NCBI RefSeq assembly: GCF_017742835.1
Contig: NZ_CP072392.1
Location: 3,991,695 to 4,055,694 of the forward strand
Direction of reading: 5' to 3'
Length of the DNA: 64,000 nt
DNA from: Aquabacter sp. L1I39
Lineage (GTDB): Bacteria; Pseudomonadota; Alphaproteobacteria; Rhizobiales; Xanthobacteraceae
Under the pieces are notes generated by a model that did not search any database, had not been told where the DNA came from, and was given only the letters and a program-made list of their open reading frames with translations. Below, piece after piece: positions 40,794 to 53,175 of the stretch. The stretch's first letter is position 1. Every line of letters begins with the position of its first letter. The position numbers were made by a program, and so were the translations under genes.

Positions 40794-41435
40794 TCAGGCC
40801 TTGTCGGCCTCGCCCGCATCGCCCTTGGCCTCGGCGGGCTCCTCGCGGGGGGCTTTGGGACCGCCGCGAGAGACGCCCACCATGGCGGGGCGCAGGACGC
40901 GGTCGCCGATCACATAGCCGGCCTGCACCACCTGGAGCACCGTGCCCGAGGGGACGGTCTCGTCGGGGATCTCGAACATGGCCTGATGGAGATGGGGGTC
41001 GAATTTCTGACCCTTGGGCTCGATCCGCCGCACGCCATACTTTTCCAGCGCCTTCAAAAGGCTGCGCTCGGTCAATTCGAGGCCGTCCAGGAGCGACTTC
41101 ACGCCGCCCTCGGCCTTCTCCTTCACCTCGGTCTCCACCGCGCCGAGCGCCCGGGCGAGATCATCCGCCACGTTCAGCACGTCGCGGGCAAAGGACGTCA
41201 CGCCATAGGTCTTGGCGTCGGCAATCTCGCGCTCGGCCCGGCGGCGGATATTCTCCGCCTCAGCGAAGGCGCGCAGATACTTGTCCTTGAAAGCCGCCAC
41301 CTCGGCCGCCAGACGCTCGCGCTCGGCATGGAAACCGTCGGCGGCCGCGGATGCCAGTTCCTGCATGTCGGCAATTTCCGGGTCCGCAGCCGGATTGGTG
41401 CGATTGTTGTCGCTCGCGCCACCCTGCTCGCTCAT
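40794..41435 (-). CDS. grpE: GrpE, nucleotide exchange factor for DnaK
   Basis: A 213-residue cytosolic co-chaperone that releases ADP from DnaK. A long coiled-coil N-terminal helix (about 30-85, LAAEVAAFKDKYLRAFAEAENIRRRAERE) is followed by VLNVADDLARAL, the conserved GLELTERSLLKALEKYGVRRIEPKGQKFDPHLHQAM (about 117-152) and the beta-wing GTVLQVVQAGYVIGDRVLRPAMVGVSR. The ATG at 41435 is preferred over a GTG one codon before it. It is 84 bases downstream of hrcA in the same direction, the standard hrcA-grpE pairing. Confidence 0.97.
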   Translation of the reverse strand: MSEQGGASDNNRTNPAADPEIADMQELASAAADGFHAERERLAAEVAAFKDKYLRAFAEAENIRRRAEREIADAKTYGVTSFARDVLNVADDLARALGAVETEVKEKAEGGVKSLLDGLELTERSLLKALEKYGVRRIEPKGQKFDPHLHQAMFEIPDETVPSGTVLQVVQAGYVIGDRVLRPAMVGVSRGGPKAPREEPAEAKGDAGEADKA

Positions 41436-41519
41436 CACGCTGTCCTCGTCACGTCACATGCCGACCCGCCGGGGGCCGGCCTCCATTTGAACCGCATATC
41501 GGCATCGTGGGGACAAAAA

Positions 41520-42629
41520 TCAAGCGGAGTCGGACCCGGGCGCTCCCAGAATGCGGCTGACCACCCGCGCGGTGAAGTCCACCATGGGAACGATGCGGCC
41601 GTAATTGAGCCGTGTGGGGCCGATCACGCCCAGCACGCCCACCACCCGGCCTTGCCCGTCGCGATAGGGCGCGACGATGGTCGAGGAGCCGGACATGGAG
41701 AACAGCTTGTTCTCCGAGCCGATGAAAATGCGCATGGATTGCGCCTCTTCCGCACGGCCCAGCAGGTCCACCACCTCGCTTTTCGCCTCCAGATCGTCGA
41801 ACAGCAGGCGGATGCGCTCCAGGTCCTCCAGCGCCCGCAGATCCTCCAGGAGCTTGGCCTGCCCGCGCACGATGAGGCGGCGTTCGGACGCATCCCCGCC
41901 GGACCAGGAGGCAAAGCCCTCCTCCACCACCCGGGCGGTCAGCTCGTCCAGCTCACGGCGGAGCTGCGCGGTCTGCGCCTCCATCTCGGTGCGCGCCTCG
42001 CCCAGCGTGCGGCCGCGCACCCGGGCATTGAGGAAATTGGTCGCCTCCACCAGGGCCGAGACGGGCAGGCCCGCCGGCAAGGGTAGGACGCGATTTTCCA
42101 CCTGCCCGTCCTCGGACACCAGGATCACCAGCGCCCGGCGCGGGTCGAGGGCCACGAATTCCACATGCTTGAGGCGCGGGTCACTCTTGGTGGCGGTCAC
42201 CACGCCTGCCCCGCGCGAAAGGCCAGAGAGGAGTGCGGACGCCTCGCTGAGAATGCCCTCCACCGAATAGCCCTTGGCGGCGGCGGCCACCTGGGTCTCG
42301 ATGCTCTTGCGGTCGCGCTCGTTGACGTCGCCGATCTCCAGCAGCGCATCCACGAAGAAGCGCAGGCCCTGGTCGGTGGGCAGGCGCCCGGCGCTGGTGT
42401 GGGGGGCATAGATGAGCCCCGCCGCCTCCAGGTCCGCCATCACATTGCGCACCGAGGCGGGGGAGAGCGTCATGGGGATGATGCGCGAGAGATTGCGCGA
42501 GCCCACCGGTTCGCCGGTGGCGAGATAGCTCTCCACGATCTGGCGGAAGATTTCCCGCGAGCGCTCGTCCAGCTGGGCGAGGGCGGCGGAATTTGGGGGA
42601 ATGAACGGGTTCAAGGGCAATGCGGTCAT
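41520..42629 (-). CDS. hrcA: HrcA, heat-inducible transcription repressor
   Basis: A 369-residue repressor of class I heat-shock genes that binds CIRCE. The N-terminal winged helix reads [71 protein letters not shown] (about 20-95), and the C-terminal dimer domain includes [25 protein letters not shown]. The ATG at 42629 is shared with the stop of the upstream membrane-protein gene (ATGA), and no strong ribosome site precedes it. I find no CIRCE element upstream, so hrcA itself may not be autoregulated through CIRCE here. Confidence 0.96.
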   Translation of the reverse strand: MTALPLNPFIPPNSAALAQLDERSREIFRQIVESYLATGEPVGSRNLSRIIPMTLSPASVRNVMADLEAAGLIYAPHTSAGRLPTDQGLRFFVDALLEIGDVNERDRKSIETQVAAAAKGYSVEGILSEASALLSGLSRGAGVVTATKSDPRLKHVEFVALDPRRALVILVSEDGQVENRVLPLPAGLPVSALVEATNFLNARVRGRTLGEARTEMEAQTAQLRRELDELTARVVEEGFASWSGGDASERRLIVRGQAKLLEDLRALEDLERIRLLFDDLEAKSEVVDLLGRAEEAQSMRIFIGSENKLFSMSGSSTIVAPYRDGQGRVVGVLGVIGPTRLNYGRIVPMVDFTARVVSRILGAPGSDSA

Positions 42630-43054
42630 TCCGGGTTCAGGGGAGGGGGCGGCAAGGGGTGCGGCGCGGGCGTGGGTGCGCGGCAGATGCGGGTGCCGTC
42701 CACCAGCGGCGGACGCTGGCGCCGGGCCTTCCAGGTGATCCAATCCGCGCTGTCCTTTCTCCCTTTCCGGATGAGATAGGCAGCCAGAAGCCCACCGCCA
42801 AGGAGAATGACAAGCATATAGAGCGCGTCGGAGACCGCCGCGGCGAACTGGAGCGGATCGTCCTGAAGGGTGATCCATCTCATGTGCCTGCGCGGGCCGC
42901 CATAGACGGTGCCGTGCACCATGCTCGACCACAGCTGGTACCCGAAAAAGACGAAGGCGAGGAGGATCACGGCCAGGCCAAAGACCAGGATCAGACGCCG
43001 GCCCCATCTGTGCTCGAACATCGGCTCCCATTCCCGCAGGGTGCGAACCTCCAT
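42626..43054 (-). CDS. Small membrane protein of unknown function, coupled to hrcA
   Basis: A 142-residue protein with two membrane spans: [23 protein letters not shown] (about 20-42) and [20 protein letters not shown] (about 76-95). Between them is a short loop, and the C-terminal tail is basic and Pro-rich ([19 protein letters not shown]). No family is recognised. The start at 43054 lacks a clear ribosome site. An ATG at 43021 (MFEHRW) after GGGAG is an alternative. The stop overlaps the hrcA start by ATGA, so it may tie hrcA translation to its own. Confidence 0.65.
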   Translation of the reverse strand: MEVRTLREWEPMFEHRWGRRLILVFGLAVILLAFVFFGYQLWSSMVHGTVYGGPRRHMRWITLQDDPLQFAAAVSDALYMLVILLGGGLLAAYLIRKGRKDSADWITWKARRQRPPLVDGTRICRAPTPAPHPLPPPPLNPE

Positions 43055-43177
43055 CTTAATGGCTGCCCTGCGCTGCGCTCAACGCCTGAAACGCGGCTCC
43101 CCCTTGTCGCCCCCTTGCCCCCGCGCCTCCCCGCCCCTACAACCGGCGCCCAGTTTCACCACGGATTGGACAGACGA

Positions 43178-43890
<713 letters not shown>

Positions 43891-43891
<1 letters not shown>

Positions 43892-44526
43892 TGTCCCACC
43901 GCCGTCTCACCGGTCGCCTCGTGGTCGCCACCCACAATCCCGGCAAGCTCATCGAAATGCGCATGCTGCTGGAGCCGTACGGCGTGGAGGCGGTCTCGGC
44001 CGGCGAGCTCGGCCTGCCCGAGCCGGAGGAGACCGGCGTCACCTTCGCCGAGAATGCGCGGCTCAAAGCCGTGGCGGCGGCGAAGGCGGCGGACCTGCCC
44101 GCCTTCGCCGATGACAGCGGCCTGTGCGTGGACGCGCTGGGCGGCCAGCCCGGCATCTATACCGCCCGCTGGGCCGGTCCCGACAAGGACTTCGAGCTGG
44201 CCATGCAGAATGTGCAGGCCCTGCTCATCACCCGTGGCGCCACCACACCCGAGCAGCGCACCGCCAGCTTCGTCTCGGCGCTCTGCATCGCCTGGCCGGA
44301 CGGCCACCTGGAGGAGTTCGAGGGCGTGGTGTCGGGCACGCTGGTGTGGCCGGTGCGCGGCGCCAAGGGCTTCGGCTACGATCCCATGTTCGTACCGGAG
44401 GGCCATGACCGCACCTTCGCGGAGATGACGGCCGAGGAGAAGCATTCCATGCCACCCTTGGGCTTCGGCCTCTCCCATCGCGCGCGGGCCTTCCGCAAGC
44501 TGGCGCAGGCGTGCCTGGAAGGGTGA
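43891..44526 (+). CDS. rdgB: RdgB/HAM1 non-canonical purine NTP pyrophosphatase
   Basis: A 211-residue house-cleaning enzyme that hydrolyses dITP and XTP. The N-terminal [23 protein letters not shown], then [37 protein letters not shown] and [23 protein letters not shown] are all family hallmarks (catalytic Asp in ADDSGL). It overlaps rph by one base and hemW by four, forming an rph-rdgB-hemW operon, an arrangement common in alphaproteobacteria. Confidence 0.97.
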
Positions 44527-45698
44527 GCGCGCTCTCCCTTCACCCCGCGCAGGATACGGCGGGCGGCTTCGGGGTCTATGTGCATTGGCCCTTTTGCCTG
44601 GCCAAATGCCCCTATTGCGACTTCAACAGCCATGTGCGGCACGCCCCGCCCGACCAGGCGCGCTTCGTCGCCGCCTTCCGGCGCGAGATCGCGCACATGC
44701 GGGCGCTGTCCGGGCCGCGGGCGGGGCAGAGCGTGTTCTTCGGCGGCGGCACGCCGTCCTTGATGGCGCCGGCGACCGTGGCGGCCATCCTGGAGGCGGT
44801 GAACGCCGCCTGGCCGCTCACCGATGACGTGGAGATCACGCTGGAGGCCAATCCCACCAGCGTGGAAGCGGAGCGATTTGCCGGCTATCGATCCGCTGGG
44901 GTCAACCGGGTGTCGCTGGGCGTGCAGTCGCTGGTGCCTGAGGATCTCAAAAAGCTCGGACGCATGCATTCGGTGGATGAGGCGCTCAAAGCCGTCGCCA
45001 TCGCCCGCGCCGCCTTCCCGCGCGTGTCCTTCGACCTCATCTATGCCCGCCCGGACCAGACACCGGAGGACTGGGCGCAAGAGCTCAGGCGCGCCATCGC
45101 CGAGGGCTGCGAGCATCTCTCGCTCTACCAGCTCACCATCGAGCCGGGCACCATGTATGAGAAGCTCTATTCCGCCGGAAAGCTTCTCATCCCCGATGAC
45201 GACCATGCCCGCGCCTTGTGGGACGTGACGCAGGAGATCACGGCGGAGGCGGGTCTTCCCGCCTACGAGATTTCCAACCATGCCCGGCCGGGGGCGCAGG
45301 CGCGGCACAATCTGGTCTATTGGCGCTATGGCACCTATGCCGGCATCGGCCCCGGAGCCCATGGCCGGCTGGCGGTGGACGGGGCGCGCGTCGCCACCTT
45401 CACGGAGCGCCTGCCCGAGTGGTGGCTGGAGGCGGTGGAGCGGGATGGCCACGGCATGGTCTCGCAGGAGACCCTGGACCTCGCCGAGCAGGCGGACGAA
45501 ATGCTGCTGATGGGCCTGCGCCTGTCAGAGGGCATCGACCTCACGCGCTACGCCCGCCTCTCCGGCCGGCCGCTGGATGCGGGGCAGATCGCGCTCCTGG
45601 CGTCCGAAGGGCTGGTGCGCCGGAACGGCGACCGGCTGGCGGTGACCCCTGCCGGCTTTCCCGTGCTCAATGCGGTGATCGCGGCGCTGGCGGGATAG
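44523..45698 (+). CDS. hemW: HemW, radical SAM haem chaperone (HemN-like)
   Basis: A 391-residue radical SAM protein. The cluster motif [13 protein letters not shown] (Cys-x3-Cys-x2-Cys-Asp-Phe) is followed by [10 protein letters not shown] and [11 protein letters not shown]. The C-terminal winged helix is [20 protein letters not shown] and following. The Cys-x-Cys fourth cysteine that marks HemN is absent (CDF instead), so this is HemW, a haem-binding protein, rather than coproporphyrinogen dehydrogenase. The GTG at 44523 overlaps the rdgB stop. A GTG at 44511 is an alternative. Confidence 0.93.
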   Translation: MSALSLHPAQDTAGGFGVYVHWPFCLAKCPYCDFNSHVRHAPPDQARFVAAFRREIAHMRALSGPRAGQSVFFGGGTPSLMAPATVAAILEAVNAAWPLTDDVEITLEANPTSVEAERFAGYRSAGVNRVSLGVQSLVPEDLKKLGRMHSVDEALKAVAIARAAFPRVSFDLIYARPDQTPEDWAQELRRAIAEGCEHLSLYQLTIEPGTMYEKLYSAGKLLIPDDDHARALWDVTQEITAEAGLPAYEISNHARPGAQARHNLVYWRYGTYAGIGPGAHGRLAVDGARVATFTERLPEWWLEAVERDGHGMVSQETLDLAEQADEMLLMGLRLSEGIDLTRYARLSGRPLDAGQIALLASEGLVRRNGDRLAVTPAGFPVLNAVIAALAG

Positions 45699-45765
45699 GT
45701 TTGCGAACCGCCGCCCGCCTCGGACGTTCCGGCTGAACAGGGCCTCTGCGGGCTCTCGCTCTTTG

Positions 45766-45801
45766 CTTTCACGCATGTCCTTCACGCGTACCGGTTCCCG
45801 A
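45766..45801. repeat. Dispersed intergenic repeat, copy 2
   Basis: It matches the stretch at 9763-9798 over 36 bases with shared TTTCAC, TCCTTC, CGCG and ACCGGT-TCC blocks. It lies in the 117-base gap between the convergent hemW and recN genes, where either gene could use it as a terminator-like or processing signal. Confidence 0.45.
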
Positions 45802-45815
45802 TTCGCGAAAAGGCC

Positions 45816-47510
<1,695 letters not shown>

Positions 47511-47516
47511 GGCAGG

Positions 47517-48389
47517 TCAGCCGAGGCCCATTTTCTTGAATGCCTGGCTGATCCAGGAGCCCTTGTTTTCCTGCGGCAGCACGCCGCCGGCCTGGACCAG
47601 CTTGTAGGCGTCCTTGTACCACGGACTGTCAGGGAAATTGTAGCCCAGAACCGCCGCCGCCGTCTGCGCCTCATTGACGATGCCCATGGCCATATAGGCC
47701 TCGGTCAGGCGGAACAGCGCCTCTTCAACCTGGCGGGTGGTCTGGTACTGCGTCACCACCACCTTGAAGCGGTTGATGGCACCCACATAATTGCGCTGTT
47801 CCAGATAGTAGCGCCCGATCACCATTTCCTTGCCGGCCAGCTGGTCGCGGGCGACCTCCGCCTTCTTGCGGGCGGCGGCGGCATATTCGGTGTTGGGATA
47901 TTTACGGATCACGTCGTCGAGTGCGTCGAGCGCCTGACGGGTGGCGCGCTGGTCGCGGGTGACGTCGGGAATGTTGTCATAATAGGCCGAGGCCACCAGA
48001 TAGGAGGCATAGGCGGCATCGGCCGAGCCGGGATGGAGCGTCAAATAGCGCTTACCGGCGCCAATGGCCTCGTCATACTTGCCGGCCTCGTAATAGACAT
48101 AGGTGTCCATCAGGAGCGCCTTGCGGGCCCATTCCGAATAGGGATGGGTCTTGTCCAGATCCTCGAAGCGCTGGGCAGCGCCAGTCAGGTCGCCTTTGTT
48201 CATGAGGGTCAGGCCCTCATTGTAGATCTTCTCCGCCGGCTCGTCGGGCGGGATGATCTCTTCCTTGTTGCTGGCGCAGGCGGAAAGGCTGGCCGCCACC
48301 AGGACGGCACCGAGCAGGCCGAATGTGCGCTGGCCGAAGGTGCGAAGAGGCAGGGTGCGCAGGGAGGCGGCGTCGAAGAACAGGCGCAT
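47517..48389 (-). CDS. bamD: BamD, outer-membrane protein assembly lipoprotein
   Basis: A 290-residue lipoprotein of the BAM complex. The chosen ATG (48389) gives a lipoprotein signal peptide, MRLFFDAASLRTLPLRTFGQ then RTFGLLGAVLVAASLSAC, with lipobox LSAC. A frame extending to 48494 adds an unconserved Pro/Asp-rich lead. Tetratricopeptide-like repeats follow (YNEGLTLMNKGDLTGAAQRFEDLDKTHPYSEWARKALL and LVASAYYDNIPDVTRDQRATRQALDALDDVIRKYPNTEYAAAARKK), the second being highly diagnostic. It lies between lpxC and recN, as in related genomes. Confidence 0.95.
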   Translation of the reverse strand: MRLFFDAASLRTLPLRTFGQRTFGLLGAVLVAASLSACASNKEEIIPPDEPAEKIYNEGLTLMNKGDLTGAAQRFEDLDKTHPYSEWARKALLMDTYVYYEAGKYDEAIGAGKRYLTLHPGSADAAYASYLVASAYYDNIPDVTRDQRATRQALDALDDVIRKYPNTEYAAAARKKAEVARDQLAGKEMVIGRYYLEQRNYVGAINRFKVVVTQYQTTRQVEEALFRLTEAYMAMGIVNEAQTAAAVLGYNFPDSPWYKDAYKLVQAGGVLPQENKGSWISQAFKKMGLG

Positions 48390-48731
48390 CACGTGAAGAT
48401 CCAATTCCAATCGCTGGCTGGCGTCCGGCGCCGGCCCCAAACCTGGTGCCACCGGAACGTCCGCCTCAATGTCGAGCCGACAGGCACGCCGCACTGGCGG
48501 CCATCTCGACCCTCACCCCATCCAGAACCCCGTGCCGGGCGTCCCGCCCCCCGGTCCGACCAGCCCGCGGTCCAGATGCGCGCGGCGGCACAGCACGGCT
48601 GTCCCACACCCCTCGCGCATCTAGCCCGCTAACGGGGCTTTCGGACGGCATTGTGGCGCCCATCCATGAAGAGAAGGCAAATACGCGGGAATCCGGCAGA
48701 ACGAAAGTCCACTGTGGCCGCAGAAATGCAA
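48390..48731. other. Gap between bamD and lpxC without a gene
   Basis: About 340 bases are free of a convincing coding sequence. Rightward and leftward frames in it are shadows of composition. It probably contains the bamD promoter and leader. A terminator for the lpxC side is described at 48732-48762. Confidence 0.5.
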
Positions 48732-48762
48732 AACCGGCCGCACCTGGGAAGGTCGGCCGGTT
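48732..48762 (-). terminator. Terminator after lpxC
   Basis: AACCGGCCG (48732-48740) pairs perfectly with CGGCCGGTT (48754-48762) around a 13-base loop. Read on the - strand the stem is followed by TTTTGCATTTCTG. This is a good intrinsic terminator 38 bases past the lpxC stop. Confidence 0.75.
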
Positions 48763-48800
48763 CTGGAGAAAGGTCAGGGGTCGCGGAGGGCGACGGGCGA

Positions 48801-49742
48801 TCACAGCTCGGGGGCGAAGGCCAGGACCGGGCTGCCAATGGCCAGTTCCGCACCTTCGCGGCGGGCACGGGCAGGGGCCTCGACAATGGCGAAGGCCGAA
48901 CGGTCGGCAAGGAGCGCGTCCACCACCTGGAAGTTCAGCTTGTGGCCGCCGCGGAAGGAGCGGTAGCGCGCCAGGAGCGGCAGGCCGGCGAGCGTCAGGT
49001 CGCCCACCGCGTCCATGGCCTTGTGGCGCACGAATTCGTCGGAGAAGCGCAGGCCGTCCTCGTTGAGGATGCCGTCGTCGCCCACGCAGACCGTGTTGTC
49101 GAGGGAGGCGCCGCGGGCATAGCCGGCGGCGCGCAGGCGCTCCACGTCCTTCAGGAAGCCGAAGGTGCGGGCGGCGGCCAGGTCCTTGCGGAACACGGCA
49201 GGCGTGAGATTGGCGGCGAAGCGCTGGCGGCCGATGAGCGCATTGGCGAACTCGATCTCCACTTCGAGGCGGAAGCCCGCATCATAGGGGAGCAACTCGC
49301 CGAAGGAGGCGCCGGCCTCGATCCGGATGGGCTTCAACACCTTGAGATACTTGCGGCGGGCGGGAAGCTCCACCACGCGGGCCTGCTCGATGGCCTCCAC
49401 GAAGCGGGCCGCGCTGCCATCGAGGATCGGAACTTCCGGGCCGTCGATCTCGATCACCGCATTGTCGACGCCGAGGCCGGTGAAGGCGGCCAGGGCATGC
49501 TCGACGGTGGAGACCAGGATGCCGGACTTGTCGCCCAGCACGGTGGCCAGCTCCGTGGCCTGCACCGACTGGCGGGAGACGGCCACCTTGCGGGGGGCCT
49601 GATCAGCGAAGGTGCGGACGAAGACGAGACCGGTGTCGCTGGGGGCGGGCTTCAGGGTGAGGGTGGCTTCGATGCCGCCGTGAACGCCCACGCCCTTGAG
49701 CGTGGCCTCTCCGGCCAGGGTCGTCTGCATCTCGCGAGCCAT
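48801..49742 (-). CDS. lpxC: LpxC, UDP-3-O-acyl-N-acetylglucosamine deacetylase
   Basis: A 313-residue zinc enzyme, the committed step of lipid A synthesis. Motifs are ILVSTVEHALAAFTGLGVDNAVIEIDGPEVPILDGSA (zinc His in STVEH, about residue 80) and LRFSDEFVRHKAMDAVGDL (zinc His and Asp, about 232-244), with a final RGGHKLN (catalytic His, about 271). The start ATG follows GAGGCGG. An ATG four codons on is an alternative. It follows ftsZ with a 301-base gap, the usual dcw order in alphaproteobacteria. Confidence 0.97.
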   Translation of the reverse strand: MAREMQTTLAGEATLKGVGVHGGIEATLTLKPAPSDTGLVFVRTFADQAPRKVAVSRQSVQATELATVLGDKSGILVSTVEHALAAFTGLGVDNAVIEIDGPEVPILDGSAARFVEAIEQARVVELPARRKYLKVLKPIRIEAGASFGELLPYDAGFRLEVEIEFANALIGRQRFAANLTPAVFRKDLAAARTFGFLKDVERLRAAGYARGASLDNTVCVGDDGILNEDGLRFSDEFVRHKAMDAVGDLTLAGLPLLARYRSFRGGHKLNFQVVDALLADRSAFAIVEAPARARREGAELAIGSPVLAFAPEL

Positions 49743-49972
49743 TCCGCCTCGGAAGCCGCCGCGGCCTTGGCCGTCGCACTTCCGCCCCTAAAGTTTCACC
49801 GCACCATCCCAAATCCGCCGTGCTTGATGGGTGTCATCCTAAGAGGGTGTCCCTGCCGGCGAACTGATCGGTTCGAGGGTGAACCTAGTCGCCTTGTTGC
49901 GCCGCGCCAAATCACGCTTGCTTACCGGCTGTTACCGACGCAGGAACTTCGTTTATTTTTAGTTATCAAACA
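49743..49972. other. Leader/promoter region upstream of lpxC
   Basis: This is the non-coding part of the 301-base gap between ftsZ and lpxC, before the ftsZ terminator. It contains an AT-rich stretch (49946-49970) on an otherwise GC-rich background that could hold the lpxC promoter, but I see no clear -35/-10 pair. No open frame has recognisable content. Confidence 0.45.
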
Positions 49973-50002
49973 CTTGCGCCCGGATGTTCGTCCGGGCGCA
50001 AG
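49973..50002 (-). terminator. Terminator after ftsZ
   Basis: A perfect 12-bp stem: CTTGCGCCCGGA (49973-49984) and TCCGGGCGCAAG (49991-50002) with loop TGTTCG. On the - strand it follows the ftsZ stop by about 41 bases and continues TGTTTGATAACTAAA, only partly T-rich. It should separate ftsZ from lpxC transcription. Confidence 0.7.
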
Positions 50003-50043
50003 GGCAGTGTTACAGACCCCGTGAGCGAATCGGAGCCGTGCGG

Positions 50044-51762
50044 TCAGTTCGCCTGGCGACGCAGGAAGGCGGGAATCTCCAGCTGGTCGTCGTCATGGCC
50101 GCCCTGGGGGGCATGGCGCGTGGGTACCTCCGCCGTGGGGCGGGTGGCCGGACGCTTGGCGAATTCCGACACCGGATCGCCGGGGCGGCCCGCCGGGCGC
50201 TGGGCGGTGCGGGGATCCGGACCGCGCATGCTGGGCTGGTCGCGGCGGGGGGCCTGCTGGGGCGCGGGCTCCGGCTCCTCTTCGCGGCGGCCGATGCCCA
50301 CATGGGCGAGGCGCTGCAGCAGCGTCATGCGCTTCTGCTCCACCGGCGGCTCGCCGCGCTGGGCGCGGATCTGGTTCTGGGCGGGCATGGGCAGTTCGTC
50401 CACGCGGGGCATGCGGGGCGCGCGCGGCCGCTGGGCCTGCGGGGGGATGTAGGGGGCAAACTCGTCTTCCACCGGGGCCGGTGGAGGCGGAGCCTGCGGC
50501 TCAGGTTCGGCGAAAAAAGACGGCTTCGGCGCCGCCGCGCGGATGGTCACGTCGTCAATGGCGACGGCCTGCTGGGGCGCGGGCTCGGGAGCCATCGGCC
50601 GTTGGGTGGTGGGGGCGGGCGCGGAGGCGGCGAGGCTGTCGAGGGCCATCAGGTCCTCAGCCGAGATGGATGCCACGGCGTTGCGGATCTGCGTTTCGCG
50701 GGCGGCCTCCACCGCGGCGCGGCCGGCATTGGACATCTTGCGGCCCTGGAGGTCGGGGCTGCTCTCGCCGCGATACTGGATCTGCTCGGGGATGACGGCC
50801 GGGTCGATGCCGGTGGCCACCACGGACACGCGGATGATGCCGTCCAGCGACTGGTCGAAGGTGGCGCCGAGGATGATGTTGGCGTCGGGATCCACTTCCT
50901 CGCGGATGCGGGTCGCCGCCTCGTCCACCTCGAAGAGCGTCATGTCGTTGCCGCCGGTGATGGAGATGAGCAGGCCGCCGGCGCCGCGCATGGAGGTCTC
51001 GTCCAGCAGCGGGTTGGCGATGGCCGCCTCGGCCGCCTGGATGGCGCGCTTGTCGCCGGAGGCCTCGCCCGTGCCCATCATCGCCTTGCCCATGTCGCGC
51101 ATCACGGCGCGCACGTCGGCGAAGTCGAGGTTGATGAGGCCTTCCTTCACCATCAGGTCGGTGATGCAGGCAACGCCCGAATAGAGCACCTGGTCCGCCA
51201 TGGCGAAGGCGTCGGCGAAGGTGGTCTTCTCGTTGGCGACGCGGAACAGATTCTGATTCGGGATGACGATCAGCGTGTCGACGGTCTTCTGAAGCTCGTT
51301 GATGCCGTGCTCGGCGACGCGCATGCGGCGCTGGCCCTCGAAGTGGAAGGGCTTGGTCACCACGCCGACCGTCAGGATGCCGAGCTCACGGGCAGCCCGG
51401 GCGACGACGGGGGCGGCGCCGGTGCCGGTGCCACCGCCCATGCCGGCGGTGATGAAGACCATGTGCGAGCCGGACAGGTGGTCGCGGATCTCGTCGATCA
51501 CCTCTTCAGCCGCCGCGCGGCCCACTTCCGGCTGCGAGCCCGCGCCCAGACCTTCGGTCACGGCGACGCCCATCTGCACCAGGCGCTCGGCCTTGGAGAG
51601 GGACAGGGCCTGCGCATCGGTGTTGGCCACCACGAACTCGACGCCGGTAAGACCGGCGGTGATCATGTTGTTCACCGCGTTGCCGCCGGCGCCACCGCAG
51701 CCGAACACGGTGATCCTGGGCCGCAACTCCCGAATGTCGGGCATCTGAAGGTTGATCGACAT
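50044..51762 (-). CDS. ftsZ: FtsZ, cell-division tubulin homologue
   Basis: A 572-residue GTPase that assembles the Z-ring. The N-terminal core (about 1-320) contains [14 protein letters not shown], the tubulin signature [13 protein letters not shown] (about 103-115) and [19 protein letters not shown] long Pro/Ala/Glu-rich linker (about 320-555) ends in the C-terminal anchor peptide [14 protein letters not shown]. This linker is typical of alphaproteobacterial FtsZ. It is 87 bases downstream of ftsA. Confidence 0.98.
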   Translation of the reverse strand: MSINLQMPDIRELRPRITVFGCGGAGGNAVNNMITAGLTGVEFVVANTDAQALSLSKAERLVQMGVAVTEGLGAGSQPEVGRAAAEEVIDEIRDHLSGSHMVFITAGMGGGTGTGAAPVVARAARELGILTVGVVTKPFHFEGQRRMRVAEHGINELQKTVDTLIVIPNQNLFRVANEKTTFADAFAMADQVLYSGVACITDLMVKEGLINLDFADVRAVMRDMGKAMMGTGEASGDKRAIQAAEAAIANPLLDETSMRGAGGLLISITGGNDMTLFEVDEAATRIREEVDPDANIILGATFDQSLDGIIRVSVVATGIDPAVIPEQIQYRGESSPDLQGRKMSNAGRAAVEAARETQIRNAVASISAEDLMALDSLAASAPAPTTQRPMAPEPAPQQAVAIDDVTIRAAAPKPSFFAEPEPQAPPPPAPVEDEFAPYIPPQAQRPRAPRMPRVDELPMPAQNQIRAQRGEPPVEQKRMTLLQRLAHVGIGRREEEPEPAPQQAPRRDQPSMRGPDPRTAQRPAGRPGDPVSEFAKRPATRPTAEVPTRHAPQGGHDDDQLEIPAFLRRQAN

Positions 51763-51849
51763 TTTCTCACTCCGTCGCGCCCGAAGCGCCGTGCCGCCGT
51801 CCGAATCCGAGGCTCGCCGAACAGTTAAGGCGAATCTCGTTAACCATCT

Positions 51850-53175
51850 CTAAAAGCTGTCCCTCAGCCAGCGTCCAACGCGGCCGAAATAGGTGCCCCC
51901 GTCCGCGCCCACCGCCTGCCGGCGCCGCGGCTCGAAATGTTCGAGCCCCGCCACCTGGGGATAGACCATCAGGCCCGCCGCCACCGCGAAGGCGGCGCCG
52001 CGCGCCGCTTCCGGCAGTCGGGAGACGCCGAGGGGACGCCCGATTCTGACCTGAGGACCGATGATTCGTCCCATCAGATCTGCAAGTCCCTGCAATTGCG
52101 CGGCTCCGCCGGTGAGGACGAGCCGCCGTCCCGCATCGCCCGCATGCCCGGAGGCCTTCAGGCGATCGCGAATCAGTTCCACGATCTCTTCTGCCCGTGG
52201 CTTCACGATGGTCACGAGGCGGGACTTGGGCACCATGTTGGGCTGGTCGCGCTCGTCGCCCGAAAGCGGGGGGATGGTGAGCATGTCATGGTCGTCGGAG
52301 GACACCGCCACCACGGCGCCGTGCAGGCATTTCAGCCGCTCGGCATCGGCAAGTCGTGCGGGCAGGCCGCGCGCCACGTCATTGGTGATGTGCTGGCCGC
52401 CCACCGCGATGCCGTCCACGTAGACGCAGTGGCCGCCGGACACGATGGAGAAGGTGGTGGTTCCCGCGCCCATGTCGATGAGCGTGACGCCCAGTTCCAT
52501 CTCGTCGTCGGTGAGCGAGGAGAGGGCCGCGGCATAAGGCGCGGCCACCATGGCCTCGATGCCCAGGTGGCAGCGCTCCACGCAGAGCACCAGATTCTTC
52601 AAAGAGGTCAGGTCGCCCGTGACCACATGCATGTCGACGCCGAGTTCCCGGCCCAGCATGCCGCACGGCTCGCCGATGCCGGCGCGCCCGTCCAGCGAAT
52701 AGCCCACGGGGAGCGCGTGCATCACCGCCCGCCCGTCGCCCACCGCATAGGTGGAGGCGGCTTCCAGCACGCGGCGGATGTCGAACTCCTCCACCGCCGG
52801 CGAGGTCAGGCGCACCGCCGCCTCGTAATGCTGGGAAGCGAGCCGGGCGCCGGAGACGCCGAGGATCACCGAGGCGATCTGCACCCCCGAGGCCCGCTCG
52901 GCCATGTCGACGGCTTGGCGAATGGCCATTTCGGCGCGGGCCATGTCGACGATGGCGCCACCCTTCACGCCATGGGCGCGGGTGTGGCCGATGCCGAGCA
53001 CGTCGATGGAATGGGTGCGCCGGCGCAGCACGTCGGAGGCGCCGCGGGGTTTGAGCCGCGCAATGGCGCAGACGATCTTGCTGGTGCCGATATCGAGAAC
53101 CGCGATGATGCCGCTCTTCTTGGGGGCGATCGGGCGCATCTTCGGCGCGAAACCCTGAGCCAGACGATGTCTCAC
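51850..53175 (-). CDS. ftsA: FtsA, actin-like cell-division protein
   Basis: A 441-residue actin-fold protein that anchors FtsZ to the membrane. Phosphate motifs are IIAVLDIGTSKIVCAIARLK (about 23-42) and LGVTLIDMGAGTTTFSIVSGG (about 230-250), with the adenosine motif LVLTGGAAQLQGL (about 355). It ends in the amphipathic helix GRVGRWLRDSF. The start is a GTG at 53175 that overlaps the ftsQ stop (GTGA). Confidence 0.96.
   Translation of the reverse strand: MRHRLAQGFAPKMRPIAPKKSGIIAVLDIGTSKIVCAIARLKPRGASDVLRRRTHSIDVLGIGHTRAHGVKGGAIVDMARAEMAIRQAVDMAERASGVQIASVILGVSGARLASQHYEAAVRLTSPAVEEFDIRRVLEAASTYAVGDGRAVMHALPVGYSLDGRAGIGEPCGMLGRELGVDMHVVTGDLTSLKNLVLCVERCHLGIEAMVAAPYAAALSSLTDDEMELGVTLIDMGAGTTTFSIVSGGHCVYVDGIAVGGQHITNDVARGLPARLADAERLKCLHGAVVAVSSDDHDMLTIPPLSGDERDQPNMVPKSRLVTIVKPRAEEIVELIRDRLKASGHAGDAGRRLVLTGGAAQLQGLADLMGRIIGPQVRIGRPLGVSRLPEAARGAAFAVAAGLMVYPQVAGLEHFEPRRRQAVGADGGTYFGRVGRWLRDSF

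Noticed and set aside
43055..43177. A possible CIRCE element upstream of hrcA or rph
   Set aside because: The TTAGCACTC and GAGTGCTAA arms are not present in the gap.
49984..51828. Long forward reading (614 residues) opposite ftsZ
   Set aside because: ftsZ with all motifs occupies the other strand. The forward reading is Gly/His/Arg-rich shadow.
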